The notes under the pieces were generated by a model that worked only from the letters and a program-made list of their open reading frames with translations, was not told the origin of the DNA and searched no databases. DNA of 64,000 bases from Myxococcus stipitatus (GTDB lineage: Bacteria > Myxococcota > Myxococcia > Myxococcales > Myxococcaceae): assembly GCF_021412625.1 (NCBI RefSeq), contig NZ_JAKCFI010000014.1:1-64000 (forward strand), in the 5' to 3' direction. Both the position numbers and the translations under genes were made by a program. Positions 17,136 through 28,053 of the stretch are shown in pieces. Positions within the stretch are counted from its first letter, which is position 1; each line of letters opens with the position of its first letter.

Positions 17136-17939
17136 ATGACCGCCGCCTTCCTCGCCGCCTCGACGCCGGAGCCCGTGGGCCCCGGCCGCTACCTCACCCG
17201 CTTCTCGTCCGCGTGGAACCAGGGCAAGGGGGCCTACGGCGGCGTGGTGGGGGGCACCGCGCTGCGCGCGCTGGAGCACACGCTGGGGGACGCGACGCGG
17301 CCGGTGCGCTCCTTCACGCTCCACTTCTGCGCGCCTGCGGTGGAGGGCGAGGCCCGCGTGCTCACGCGCATCGAGCGCTCCGGGCGCACCGTCACCCACG
17401 CCACCGTGCGCGTGGAGAACGACTCGGGCGTGCTGGCCCTGGGCAGCGCCACCTTCGGCGTGTCCCGCCCCGGCATCATCGACTACCTCGAGATGAAGCG
17501 CCCGGACGTCCCGCCTCCGCACGAGGTGCCCGTGTTGCCGGACGACGTGCCCATGCCGGACTTCTGCCGCTTCTTCGACTACCACTTCTGCCTGGGCGGG
17601 GCCCCGTACTCGGGAGGCCCCGTGGCGGAGACGGGCGGCTGGCTGCGCCCGCGCGACCCCACGCCCCTGGACGCCCCGCTGTGCGTGGGGCTGATGGACG
17701 CGTATCCGCCGTCCGTGCTGGCGCGCGTGGACGGCTTCCGGCCCACGGCCACCGTGGACTTCACCATGCACTTCTTCCAGACGCTGCCCCGCCCCGGCCA
17801 GCGCGACGACGCCTACTTCCTGCGCACCGGCCGGTCGCGGCAGGCGGCGGACGGCTTCGCCGAGGACTTCCAGCAGCTGTGGACCGAGGACGGCGTGCTG
17901 CTCGCGCAGTGCCGGCAGCTGTTCGCGGTGCTGGGCTGA
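17136..17939 (+). CDS. TesB-like acyl-CoA thioesterase family protein
   Basis: A 267-residue double-hotdog protein. The N-terminal half has FSSAWNQGKGAYGGVVGGTALRA followed by RSFTLHFCAPAVEGEARV, matching the 'thioesterase-like superfamily' of acyl-CoA hydrolases; the second half has PRDPTPLDAPLCVGLMDAYPP and TVDFTMHFFQTLP. The family hydrolyses acyl-CoA to free acid and CoA; the specific chain length is unknown. It starts with ATG 17136 about 70 bp after ung and ends 34 bp before the DUF3592 gene, so these may be co-transcribed. Confidence 0.85.
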   Translation: MTAAFLAASTPEPVGPGRYLTRFSSAWNQGKGAYGGVVGGTALRALEHTLGDATRPVRSFTLHFCAPAVEGEARVLTRIERSGRTVTHATVRVENDSGVLALGSATFGVSRPGIIDYLEMKRPDVPPPHEVPVLPDDVPMPDFCRFFDYHFCLGGAPYSGGPVAETGGWLRPRDPTPLDAPLCVGLMDAYPPSVLARVDGFRPTATVDFTMHFFQTLPRPGQRDDAYFLRTGRSRQAADGFAEDFQQLWTEDGVLLAQCRQLFAVLG

Positions 17940-17973
17940 GCCGCGCGCGCCGCGCTCTGCTACTGTCCGGCGC

Positions 17974-18468
17974 GTGCGAGTGCTCTGGGTCGTCGTCTCC
18001 ATCATCTGCGCGCTGCTCGCGGCGGTGGGCGTGGTGTTCCTCGTCGCGGGCGTGAAGGACCTCCTGCGCGCCCTGCGCTCGCGCCGCTGGCCCACCGTGC
18101 CCGGCACCGTCCTGTCCGCCGAGGAGGTCGAGCACCGCCTCCCCGTGCCCGGTCAGCAGGAGCCCCGCGTCCACTACGAGGCCCGCGTCCGCTACGAGTA
18201 CACCGTGGGCCGCGTCCTCGTGGGCACCGCCTCGCTCCGGCTGTCGCCGGAGGTCCGGACGAATCCGGCCAGCGCCCAGGCCACCCTGCGTCGCTATCAG
18301 CCGGGACAACAAGTATGGGTCGCCTACAATCCCGCGGACCCCACGGACGCGGTGCTGGAGCCGGGACCCCAGGCGCTCAGCTTCGTCCGGGGCGTCATCG
18401 GCCTGGGATTGCTGGGGGTTGCGGCGGTGATCCCCCCCATCGCCCGCTGGTTCCTGGCGCGGCTGTAG
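17974..18468 (+). CDS. DUF3592 membrane protein
   Basis: A 164-residue protein with an N-terminal helix (WVVVSIICALLAAVGVVFLVAG), an extracytoplasmic beta domain and a C-terminal helix (VRGVIGLGLLGVAAVIPPI). The core WPTVPGTVLSAEEVE, YEARVRYEYTVG and YQPGQQVWVAYNPADPTDAVLEPG is the DUF3592 pattern. Function is unknown for the family. GTG start at 17974 is the only start that keeps the first helix. It is 34 bp from the thioesterase gene. Confidence 0.8.
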   Translation: MRVLWVVVSIICALLAAVGVVFLVAGVKDLLRALRSRRWPTVPGTVLSAEEVEHRLPVPGQQEPRVHYEARVRYEYTVGRVLVGTASLRLSPEVRTNPASAQATLRRYQPGQQVWVAYNPADPTDAVLEPGPQALSFVRGVIGLGLLGVAAVIPPIARWFLARL

Positions 18469-18564
18469 GAAAATCTACGTCCAGGACGCAACTGATCCAC
18501 GGCCCGCACGACAATCCCGTCACAGGAATTTCGTTTCGTTTCGACCCCGCCTCGAGGCCTCTCC

Positions 18565-19509
18565 ATGAGCGACCGCTCCACCATCCGTCGTGGCCAGACC
18601 ACGCTGCCCCGCGCCACGCAGACCTCGCAGAACACGCCCGTGGTGAAGAACACCACCTCCGAGAAGGTGGTGAAGGACACGAACACCGGCGTGCAGACGT
18701 CCTTCAAGGACGGCCGGCTCCAGAGCCACTTCGAGCGTGAGAAGAGCACCTCGCAGAACTGGAACACGAGCTACAGCACGGAGTCCGAGCACGCCTCGAC
18801 CGGCAAGGTGTCCGGCGCGATGGCGGGCCTGCTGGGCCAGCTGCCCAAGGTCGGCGTCAACGGCGAGTTCACCAAGGGCGCCGCGGTGGCGAAGTACGAG
18901 GGCGGCTTCGGTGACGCGAACAGCGTGGCCCAGGGCTACGGCAAGGTCAGCCTGCTCGAGGCGGAGCTGAAGGGCAGCGGCGAGGTGGGCATCGAGGGCG
19001 GCAAGCTGTTCGCGCGGGGCGACCTGGACGCGAAGGCCACCCTGGTGGACGCCGAGGGCTACGTCCGCGCGGGCGTGGGCCCGGTCCAGGCGGAGCTGCA
19101 GGGCAAGGCGTGGGTGGGCGCCAAGGCCGGTCTGCACGGCGAGGTGACGGCGGACCCCATCAACGGCAAGTACGCGGCCCGCGTCGGTGGTGACGCCTTC
19201 ATCGGCGCGCGCGCCGGTGTGACGGGCAACGTGAAGCTGGGCGACTTCGGCGGCGCCACGGGCCGCGCGGAGGCCTGGGCCGGCGTGGGTGTCTCGGCTC
19301 GCGCCGAGGCCAGCTGGGACAACGGCCGCTTCAAGGCCCGCGTGGACCTGGGCGCCGCGCTCGGTGTCGGCTTCAAGCTGGGCTTCGACGTCGACATCAA
19401 CTTCAAGAAGATTGGCGAGGCCGTCGTCGACGTCGTCAAGAAGCCGGTCGAGACCATCAAGAATGTGGTCAACTCGGTCGGGAACTTCTTCAAGGGGCTG
19501 TTTGGCTGA
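18565..19509 (+). CDS. Gly/Ala-rich protein with amphipathic C-terminus
   Basis: A 314-residue protein of unknown function with no signal peptide. The first ~75 residues are polar, Ser/Thr/Lys-rich. Residues ~85-270 alternate Gly/Ala with charged and hydrophobic residues (GEVGIEGGKLFARGDLDAKA, AKAGLHGEVTADPINGK, GNVKLGDFGGATGRAEAW), suggesting many short beta strands; comparable stretches occur in large secreted toxin-like proteins (recollection, not checked). The last ~35 residues predict an amphipathic helix (VVDVVKKPVETIKNVVNS, ending FFKGLFG) reminiscent of membrane-active peptides. Its TGA overlaps the ATG of the TPR gene by one base, so both are made together. Confidence 0.75.
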   Translation: MSDRSTIRRGQTTLPRATQTSQNTPVVKNTTSEKVVKDTNTGVQTSFKDGRLQSHFEREKSTSQNWNTSYSTESEHASTGKVSGAMAGLLGQLPKVGVNGEFTKGAAVAKYEGGFGDANSVAQGYGKVSLLEAELKGSGEVGIEGGKLFARGDLDAKATLVDAEGYVRAGVGPVQAELQGKAWVGAKAGLHGEVTADPINGKYAARVGGDAFIGARAGVTGNVKLGDFGGATGRAEAWAGVGVSARAEASWDNGRFKARVDLGAALGVGFKLGFDVDINFKKIGEAVVDVVKKPVETIKNVVNSVGNFFKGLFG

Positions 19510-20690
19510 TGGCGGAGACCGCCAGGTACGACGCACTGCTTGCCGCCGGGGAGCTGGACCAGGCACGCCGGGAAGCCGAGGCCGCGCTGAAGCGCAACGC
19601 CTCGGACCGGGCGGCCAAGGTCGTGCTCGCCCGGCTGGCGGCGTTCGATGGCAACGAGGCGCAGGCCGAGTCCTGGCTGGTGGGGATGGGGCAGGACGAG
19701 CCCGACGTGCAGCTGGTGCGCGCGGCCCTGCTCACCCGGCGCGGGGACGCGGGCGGGGCGCTGGCGCTCTACCGCAAGGTGACCCAGGCGCGGCCAGACC
19801 GCGCGGATGGCTGGTTCGGTCAGGGCTACCTGCTGGCGGACGCGGGTGACAACGCGGGGGCGCAGGCCGCGCTGGAGCGCGCGGTGGCCCTGTCGCCCAA
19901 GACGGCCATCCACCACTTCCACCTGGGGCGTGTGCTCTTCGCCCAGGAGAAGTTGAAGGAGGGCTTCGAGCACCTCCAGGAGTCGCTGCGCCTCAACCCC
20001 AAGCACGGCCCCAGCTACCTGGTGCTGGCCGTGGCCCTCCAGGCCGGCGGTGAGCTGGACGCGGCCGAGGAGCTGCTCGTCACCGGGTTGTCGGCGTTGC
20101 CGGACGACCCGTACCTGCTCAACGGGTTGTGCAACGTGCGGCTGGCGCGCGGCAACCTGAGCGGCGCGGTGCAGGTGGCGGAGGCGCTGGCGCGCGTGGA
20201 GCCGGACAGCCCGGCGGCGCAGGCGAACCTGGCGCGGCTGCGCATGGCGCAGGGGCGGCTGAAGGAGGCGCTCGAAATCTGCCGCAAGCTCGCCTCGCGC
20301 GGGCAGGCGACGGCGCACAGCCGCATGGTGGAGGCGATGTCGCTGGAGGCGCTGGAGCCGGTGGACATCCCGGCCGCGCTCGCCGCGTGGCGCGAGGCGG
20401 TGAAGCTCGCCCCCGAAGACTGGGCGCCCGCAAACAACCTGGGCAACCTGCTGATGCGCATCCCCGAGGACGAACTCCCGGGCGCGGGCCAGCAGGCCGC
20501 CGAGGTGCTGGAGGAGGCCCACCGCCGCGCGCCGGACCGCCCGGAGCCGGTGCTCAACCTCGCGCTGGTCAGCGCGCGGCTGGGCGACAAGGACGCGGCG
20601 CGCGCGCACGCGACGGCGCTGCTGGCCTTCCCGCGTCTCGACCCCGAGTGGCGCGAGCAGGCCGAGCGCCTCCTCAAGGCGCTGGGGTGA
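19509..20690 (+). CDS. tetratricopeptide-repeat protein
   Basis: A 393-residue, almost entirely TPR protein beginning MAETARYDALLAAGELDQA. Repeats of the 34-residue W/L-G-Y-A-P pattern are visible, for example PDRADGWFGQGYLLADAGDN, HLGRVLFAQEKLKEGFEHL and NLARLRMAQGRLKEALEICR. There is no signal peptide or membrane segment, so it is a cytoplasmic scaffold or chaperone-like protein. The ATG at 19509 overlaps the stop of the Gly/Ala-rich gene, making it the likely partner; a chaperone role for that protein is inference. Confidence 0.85.
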   Translation: MAETARYDALLAAGELDQARREAEAALKRNASDRAAKVVLARLAAFDGNEAQAESWLVGMGQDEPDVQLVRAALLTRRGDAGGALALYRKVTQARPDRADGWFGQGYLLADAGDNAGAQAALERAVALSPKTAIHHFHLGRVLFAQEKLKEGFEHLQESLRLNPKHGPSYLVLAVALQAGGELDAAEELLVTGLSALPDDPYLLNGLCNVRLARGNLSGAVQVAEALARVEPDSPAAQANLARLRMAQGRLKEALEICRKLASRGQATAHSRMVEAMSLEALEPVDIPAALAAWREAVKLAPEDWAPANNLGNLLMRIPEDELPGAGQQAAEVLEEAHRRAPDRPEPVLNLALVSARLGDKDAARAHATALLAFPRLDPEWREQAERLLKALG

Positions 20691-20882
20691 TGGGGCGGGT
20701 CCCGCGTGCGTCCTCGTGACGCGCGCGGGTGTCGGCCGCCTCGTGTGTCTGGGCCGCCGTGGACGTGCCCCTCGCGTCGCGCGATGCCGATGGGACGCTC
20801 CGAGGCTCCTGTGCGCTGGTGGCGGCATGAGGGGCCCGCGAGCCGACGTGGCGAGGATGTCCGTTCCCGCTGATACGGGGGC

Positions 20883-21245
20883 GCGAGCCGCTTCATCGCC
20901 AGGCACAACGTGCCGGTCGCTGTGTCACCGCGCGCGAGGTCTCACGTGGCGCCTTGCTTCAGTGCATGCGTGCGGCCCGGTCTGCGTGTCACGGAGCGCG
21001 AGGTCTCACGCGGCCACCACGTCGGCGAGCCGCTTCATCGCCATGAGAGTCGCCCCGGTCGGTGTGTCACCGCTGACGAGGCCGCACGCGACGACGGCGG
21101 CGCATCGCTTCAGCGGATGCGTGCGGCCCCGGTCGGTGTGTCACCGCTGACGAGGCCGCACGCGACGACGGCGGCGCATCGCTTCAGCGGATGCGTGCGG
21201 CCCCGGTCGGCGTCTCACCGCTCGCGATGTCTCACGCCGCCACGT
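20883..21245. repeat. tandem degenerate copies of the response-regulator 3' end
   Basis: GCTTCA-type anchors recur at 20890, 20956, 21032, 21107 and 21181, and the same position in the gene itself is at 21255; spacings are 66, 76, 75, 74 and 74 bp. Units 21061-21134 and 21135-21208 are almost identical. On the minus strand the unit around 21032 reads LMAMKRLADVVAA-stop, against LLMKQLANVAA-stop at the true gene end. The rest of this 541-bp gap (20691-20882) shows no gene. Confidence 0.8.
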
Positions 21246-21600
21246 TGGCGAGTTGTTTCATCAGCAGGCGGATGAGCTCGACGGGGTGGATGGGCTTGGG
21301 GAGGAGCTCCGCGCCGTAGCGGATGGCGACGGGCAGCAGGTCGTCGAGCTCCTCGTGGCCGGTGAGGAAGATGAACGGCGCGTGGCATTCCTTCAGCTCG
21401 CGCATGGCCACGAGCACGTCCGCGCCATTCATCGCCGGCATGTTGTAGTCGCAGAGGATGGCGGAGATGGCCGTCAGGTCCGTCTGGAACGCGGCTTCGG
21501 GCGACTGCACGGTGACGACCCGGTAGCCCGCGCTCTGGAGGATGTCCGTCACCAGCGACAGGACGAAGAGGTCGTCGTCAATCACCAGCACGGTCTGCAT
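21232..21600 (-). CDS. single-domain response regulator
   Basis: A 122-residue receiver domain alone, CheY-like, acting by phosphorylation-dependent binding. Acidic pocket DDD (residues 8-10), phospho-acceptor Asp51 in LCDYNMPAMNG, Thr80 in FLTGH and Lys102 in LLPKPIHP are all present, so it should be functional. No output domain and no adjacent histidine kinase exist, so its partner is unknown. The gene end is copied in degenerate form in the repeat array just downstream. Confidence 0.93.
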   Translation of the reverse strand: MQTVLVIDDDLFVLSLVTDILQSAGYRVVTVQSPEAAFQTDLTAISAILCDYNMPAMNGADVLVAMRELKECHAPFIFLTGHEELDDLLPVAIRYGAELLPKPIHPVELIRLLMKQLANVAA

Positions 21601-21675
21601 CGCGCCTCCTCCGAGAAAGCCCGGCCTATCCTATGAGCCGAGCCAGCCCGGTGAGTAGCCGCGCGCCGCGCTTCG

Positions 21676-23034
21676 TCAGCGCGCGGGGGTGACGGGTCGT
21701 GATTGCCCCGGGCCCGGCGAGGGAATCAGCACCAACTCCTCCTGGGGAGGAATCAGGTACTCGGCGCCGGTGTCGGTGACGACGGCCATCTCCTCCACGG
21801 AGAGCACCCGCAGCACGTCCGGCCCGCCGTCGTGCCAGGCGAAGTAGCCGTCGAAGGCGAACACCTGCCCCGCGCGCAGCGGCCGCGTCGCCGCGCCCTG
21901 CTTCGGCTTCTCCTTGAGCCCGCCCGACAGCGCGGGGCCCACGTCATGCGCCCAGTAGCCCACCGGGTGGCCGGTGCCGAACATCGTCATGGGCACGGAG
22001 CCGGCCTGCTCGTTCCAGACGCGCTGGGCCTTGTCCACGTCCCACCCGCTGACGCCGGGCTTCATCGCGGCCAGCACCACGCGGCTGCCCCGCTTGCTCT
22101 TCTCCCACTTCTCCAGCGCCTCCTTCGGCGGCTGCGTCTGGCCCGGCGCCAGCACGTAGGCGAAGCGCTGGATGTCCGTGACCCACATGTTGCCCACGCG
22201 GATGCCGAAGTCGGTCTGGATGAAGTCCCCCGGCTGGATGACGCGCTCGGTGGCGTGCGAGTGCCCGCGCAGGGGGCCGCTGTTCACGTTGGGGTTCTGG
22301 TCCGGCGCCCACGCGTCGCCCACGCCCAGCTCCGCCATGCGCTTCTTGAGGAAGCGCGCCACGTCCGCGTCGCGCGTCTGCCCCGGCACCACCGTGGCGT
22401 ACGCCTCGATTTCGAGCCGCGCCGTCAGCGCCGCGGCCTTGCGCAGGATGTCCACCTCCTCGGGCAGCTTCACGGACAGCCACTCGGACACCACGTCCTC
22501 GGACGACACCAGCTTCTTGCGCAGCGCGGGCGGCAGCGCCTTCTCCAGCGCCGCGCGCTGGGACGACGACAGGCCGTCCGCCACCGTCACGGACGTGGAG
22601 GCGTTGATGGCGATGCGCGCGGGCTTCGCCGCGGCCAGCCGCGTGGCCACCTGCGCGTAGAGGTCCGTGCCCCGCTCCAGCGCCACCACCTCGTCCACCG
22701 GCGCCACCTCCTTCAGCGCGGTGGCCTCGCTGGCGGGAGACAGCGCGAGCGCGCGCACCGTGTCCCCCTGCCGCAGGAAGAGGAAGGCCGCGGTGCCACC
22801 CGCGTTCTCCCCGCCCACGTGGATGGCCAGCGGGTCGTTGTCGTTCTCCCGGCAGAACACCACCCAGGCGTCCACGTTGGCGCGCGCCATGGCCTGGGGC
22901 AGCAGCTTCTGGATGCGCTCCTTGCGGATGCGCGGCCAGCTCTGCTCGGAGGCGATGGCGTCGCCCGCGGCGGCCTGGGCCAGGGGCGCGGAGAGGAGCA
23001 GGGCGGAGAGGAGGGCGGACCGTGCGCGCTTCAT
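21676..23034 (-). CDS. exported M24 metallopeptidase (Xaa-Pro aminopeptidase-like)
   Basis: A 452-residue creatinase-fold peptidase with a signal peptide (MKRARSALLSALLLSAPLAQA). The N-terminal domain has VDAWVVFCRENDNDPLAIHVGGE. In the C-terminal pita-bread domain the metal ligands can be placed: Asp in IQTDFGIR, Asp in VTDIQRFAY, His in FGTGHPVGYWAHDVGP, Glu in SVEEMAVVTD and Glu in PPQEELVLIP. The family removes N-terminal residues before proline. The signal peptide places it in the periplasm or outside, unlike cytoplasmic PepP. ATG 23034 is chosen because it begins the signal peptide. Confidence 0.9.
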   Translation of the reverse strand: MKRARSALLSALLLSAPLAQAAAGDAIASEQSWPRIRKERIQKLLPQAMARANVDAWVVFCRENDNDPLAIHVGGENAGGTAAFLFLRQGDTVRALALSPASEATALKEVAPVDEVVALERGTDLYAQVATRLAAAKPARIAINASTSVTVADGLSSSQRAALEKALPPALRKKLVSSEDVVSEWLSVKLPEEVDILRKAAALTARLEIEAYATVVPGQTRDADVARFLKKRMAELGVGDAWAPDQNPNVNSGPLRGHSHATERVIQPGDFIQTDFGIRVGNMWVTDIQRFAYVLAPGQTQPPKEALEKWEKSKRGSRVVLAAMKPGVSGWDVDKAQRVWNEQAGSVPMTMFGTGHPVGYWAHDVGPALSGGLKEKPKQGAATRPLRAGQVFAFDGYFAWHDGGPDVLRVLSVEEMAVVTDTGAEYLIPPQEELVLIPSPGPGQSRPVTPAR

Positions 23035-23205
23035 GGGGGACGAGCGTCCTTTCTGGGGGGAGGCCGCCATCATCCCCGACCCCGTCCCCCCGGGGGACGG
23101 GCCCCGTGTGAAGTCCTGTCGAGCGGCCGTGAAGAAGGCTCTCGGACAATCCTGGGAAGTCGGCGGACGCAAGCGTCGGCGCCGTGGCTCGTTTAAGGTG
23201 GAGAC

Positions 23206-23937
23206 ATGGCCAAGAGCACGTCTCGCAAGTCCGCAGCGAAGGTGAAGAAGCCCGCCGCCCGGAAGCGGCCGTCCGCGCCCCGCCGCGCGTCGAAGAAGGC
23301 GACGCCCGCCGAGCCGCCCGCCGTCCTGGAGGCCGAGCCCGTCTTCGACGACGCGCCCGAAGCCGAGTCCCCCAAGGCATTGCCCGCTGGCGACGCCCCG
23401 GGCCGCGTGCTGCCCTTCGAAATCGACCCGAAGCAGCTCGAGGAGGGGCTGCGCAAGCTCCAGGGCGAGCTGAAGCACTGGGCCAACAAGGGCCGCTACA
23501 CGCGCGTGCGCTTCAAGTTCCGGGGCAAGCAGCTGCTGCCGGACCTGCCCCTGGCCGCCGTCGTCGCGGCGGAGGGCCTCACCTTCTACTGGGGCGGCAT
23601 CCTGCGCGCGCTCATCGCCAACGTCGTGGGCCGCAGCGTCTTCCAGGTGGAGCTGGTGAACGACGCGGAGAAGCGCGTCCAGGAGGGCAAGGAGGCCCTC
23701 CTGTCGGGAGACGTGGACCAGGCCCTGGCCCTGTTCCGGGAGGCCGTGGAGATGGACCGCGACCTGGCCTCCGCGCACCTCAACGTGGGCGTGGCGCTCA
23801 AGCTCAAGGGCGACCGCGACGGGGCCCTGGCGGCCTTCGAGAAGGCCCGCCAGAAGGACCCCGAGGGGCCCGTGGGACAGGAGGCCGAGCGGCTGGCGAC
23901 CCCCCTGCGACCGGGCGGCGCCACACGCTCCGCGTGA
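23206..23937 (+). CDS. TPR protein with basic histone-like N-terminal tail
   Basis: A 243-residue cytoplasmic protein. Residues 1-45 are Lys/Ala/Pro-rich (KSTSRKSAAKVKKPAARK), similar to histone H1-type tails, and may bind nucleic acid. A central domain (KLQGELKHWANKGRYTRVRF, LPLAAVVAAEGLTFYWGGI) is unrecognised. The C-terminus has one or two TPRs (EGKEALLSGDVDQALALFRE, AHLNVGVALKLKGDRDGAL). A hairpin follows at 24010. It lies between the divergent M24 peptidase gene and gyrA. Role unknown. Confidence 0.8.
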   Translation: MAKSTSRKSAAKVKKPAARKRPSAPRRASKKATPAEPPAVLEAEPVFDDAPEAESPKALPAGDAPGRVLPFEIDPKQLEEGLRKLQGELKHWANKGRYTRVRFKFRGKQLLPDLPLAAVVAAEGLTFYWGGILRALIANVVGRSVFQVELVNDAEKRVQEGKEALLSGDVDQALALFREAVEMDRDLASAHLNVGVALKLKGDRDGALAAFEKARQKDPEGPVGQEAERLATPLRPGGATRSA

Positions 23938-24009
23938 GCTCGCGCGGACAACGTCTTCCGCACCGTTTCCCGGGCTGAAAAAGGGTGCTCCGAGCGTTCA
24001 ATACGGGGC

Positions 24010-24037
24010 GGTTCCTCGCCCCGGAGGAACCCCTTTC
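24010..24037 (+). terminator. possible terminator after the TPR gene
   Basis: GGTTCCTC (24010-24017) pairs with GAGGAACC (24024-24031) around a six-base loop, followed by CCTTTCC. The weak T-run makes intrinsic termination plausible only. Confidence 0.45.
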
Positions 24038-24081
24038 CGGGGCCCTCCGACCGACAACGCGTCGACCCCTCGTTTCCCCTG

Positions 24082-24110
24082 TTGACGTAGGGAAATCCGG
24101 GGGTTACGAA
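24082..24110 (+). promoter_or_regulatory. candidate gyrA promoter
   Basis: TTGACG (24082-24087), a 17-bp spacer and TACGAA (24105-24110) lie 58 bp before the gyrA start, giving a leader of about 50 nt. The -35 is near consensus. Confidence 0.6.
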
Positions 24111-24168
24111 CGCTCCCTCACTGGACGGCGGCCCCTCGCGGGGCCCCTCCGCGACACTTCCAGAGCTC

Positions 24169-26946
<2,778 letters not shown>

Positions 26947-26971
26947 TCGGATGGACTGACGTGAAGTCCCG

Positions 26972-27006
26972 GCCCCTCTTCCCCACGCGGGAGGAGGGGC
27001 TTCTTC
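26972..27006 (+). terminator. gyrA terminator
   Basis: A 12-bp stem (GCCCCTCTTCCC with GGGAGGAGGGGC, one G-U pair) with loop CACGC is followed by TTCTTC, 26 bp after the gyrA stop. Confidence 0.75.
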
Positions 27007-27128
27007 ATGGCCGCGCGGAGCCGCGACGATGGGGGGACGGACCGTCGAGGTGGGACGGCCCCTCGCGCGAGGGGCGGGCGTGGAGGTCGGTGGAGGGGAG
27101 GAGGGATTTCTTCATGGCCGCGCGGAGC
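27001..27128. repeat. 21-bp direct repeat flanking an 18-bp palindrome
   Basis: TTCTTCATGGCCGCGCGGAG (+C) occurs at 27001-27021 and again at 27108-27128. Between them lies the perfect palindrome GCCCCTCGCGCGAGGGGC (27058-27075). The repeats lie in the gyrA-PfkB intergenic space; no gene is visible there. Confidence 0.6.
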
Positions 27129-27221
27129 GGTCCCACCTCTCGATGAAGCCAGGGCCGCCCGGCGAGCGTGAGTGTGGCCGTGCCGCGCGGCCCGGCGCGC
27201 GCCGCCCCTGCGCCCGTGGCG

Positions 27222-28037
27222 TCAGCGCAGGTCGGGAGGCAGGGCCGCGGCGTCCAGCCGGGGCACGCCGACCTGGGTCACCGCCTGCGCGCCGAACCAG
27301 TTGGCCAGCTCGGCGCAGCGCGCGAGTGGCCAGCCGCGCAGCAGGCCCAGGGCGAAGCCCGCGAGGTGGCAGTCGCCCGCGCCCGTCGGGTCCACCTCCT
27401 CGACGTGCGAGGCGGGCACGTCGAGCACCGCGTCGGCGGTGAGCACCGAGCAGCCCCGCTCCCCCCGCGTGATGACGAGGCACGTCCGGGCCCGCACCGC
27501 GTCGATGTCCAGCACGCGCGCCTCCGCCTCGCTGGCCTTGAGCACGCGCAGGTGCCCGAGCAGGGCCGCGAAGGGCGTGCGCTCGAGCGGGAGGTCGACC
27601 ACGCGCCCCTCCGCGTCCAGCGCGCGCAGCAGGCTCTGCGTGTCCGCGATGACGTGCCGCGCGCGACGCGACAACGCGACGAGCGTCTCGGGGAGCACCT
27701 CGCCCATGACGCCGCAGGCGAGGGCCACGCGCGCGTCGCAGGGGAGGTCCTCGGGACGGATGGGCTCGGCGCGAGCGTCCACGCGCAGCACGCGCTCGCC
27801 CTGACGGAAGTCGGCGCGGAAGCGCGTGGTGCGCGTGCCCGGGATGATGCGCGGCGGCTGTCGCACGCGGTCGACATAGGCGAAGTCCTCGCCGGCCACG
27901 GCCACCACCGCGTGGCTCACGCCCATCGCCTCGAACACGTTGGAGATGTACGCCGCGGACCCGCCGAGCGTGTGCACCTCCCCCGCGTCGTTGACCAGCA
28001 CGTCGTGGCAGTAGTTGCCGACCACCAGCGCGTCCAC
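27222..28037 (-). CDS. PfkB-family carbohydrate kinase
   Basis: A 271-residue ribokinase-fold sugar kinase. The N-terminal Gly-rich motif is TLGGSAAYISNVFEAMG; the C-terminal PfkB signature is DPTGAGDCHLAGFALGLL with catalytic Asp in GAGD. The opening ALVVGNYCHDVLV is, as I recall, typical of the inositol-kinase branch of PfkB enzymes, so an inositol-like substrate is possible but unproven. It is shorter than average (usually ~300). It starts 16 bp after the stop of the exported protein gene on the same strand, suggesting co-transcription. Confidence 0.85.
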   Translation of the reverse strand: MDALVVGNYCHDVLVNDAGEVHTLGGSAAYISNVFEAMGVSHAVVAVAGEDFAYVDRVRQPPRIIPGTRTTRFRADFRQGERVLRVDARAEPIRPEDLPCDARVALACGVMGEVLPETLVALSRRARHVIADTQSLLRALDAEGRVVDLPLERTPFAALLGHLRVLKASEAEARVLDIDAVRARTCLVITRGERGCSVLTADAVLDVPASHVEEVDPTGAGDCHLAGFALGLLRGWPLARCAELANWFGAQAVTQVGVPRLDAAALPPDLR

Positions 28038-28053
28038 GGAAGGCTCCCGGGGA

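Noticed and set aside
20716-21150. Plus-strand open frames across the repeat array
   Set aside because: They exist only because the repeat is stop-poor; no start site, family motif or proper codon bias supports them.
21676-23778. 700-codon extension of the M24 peptidase frame
   Set aside because: The upstream part is antisense to the TPR gene; the signal peptide begins at 23034.
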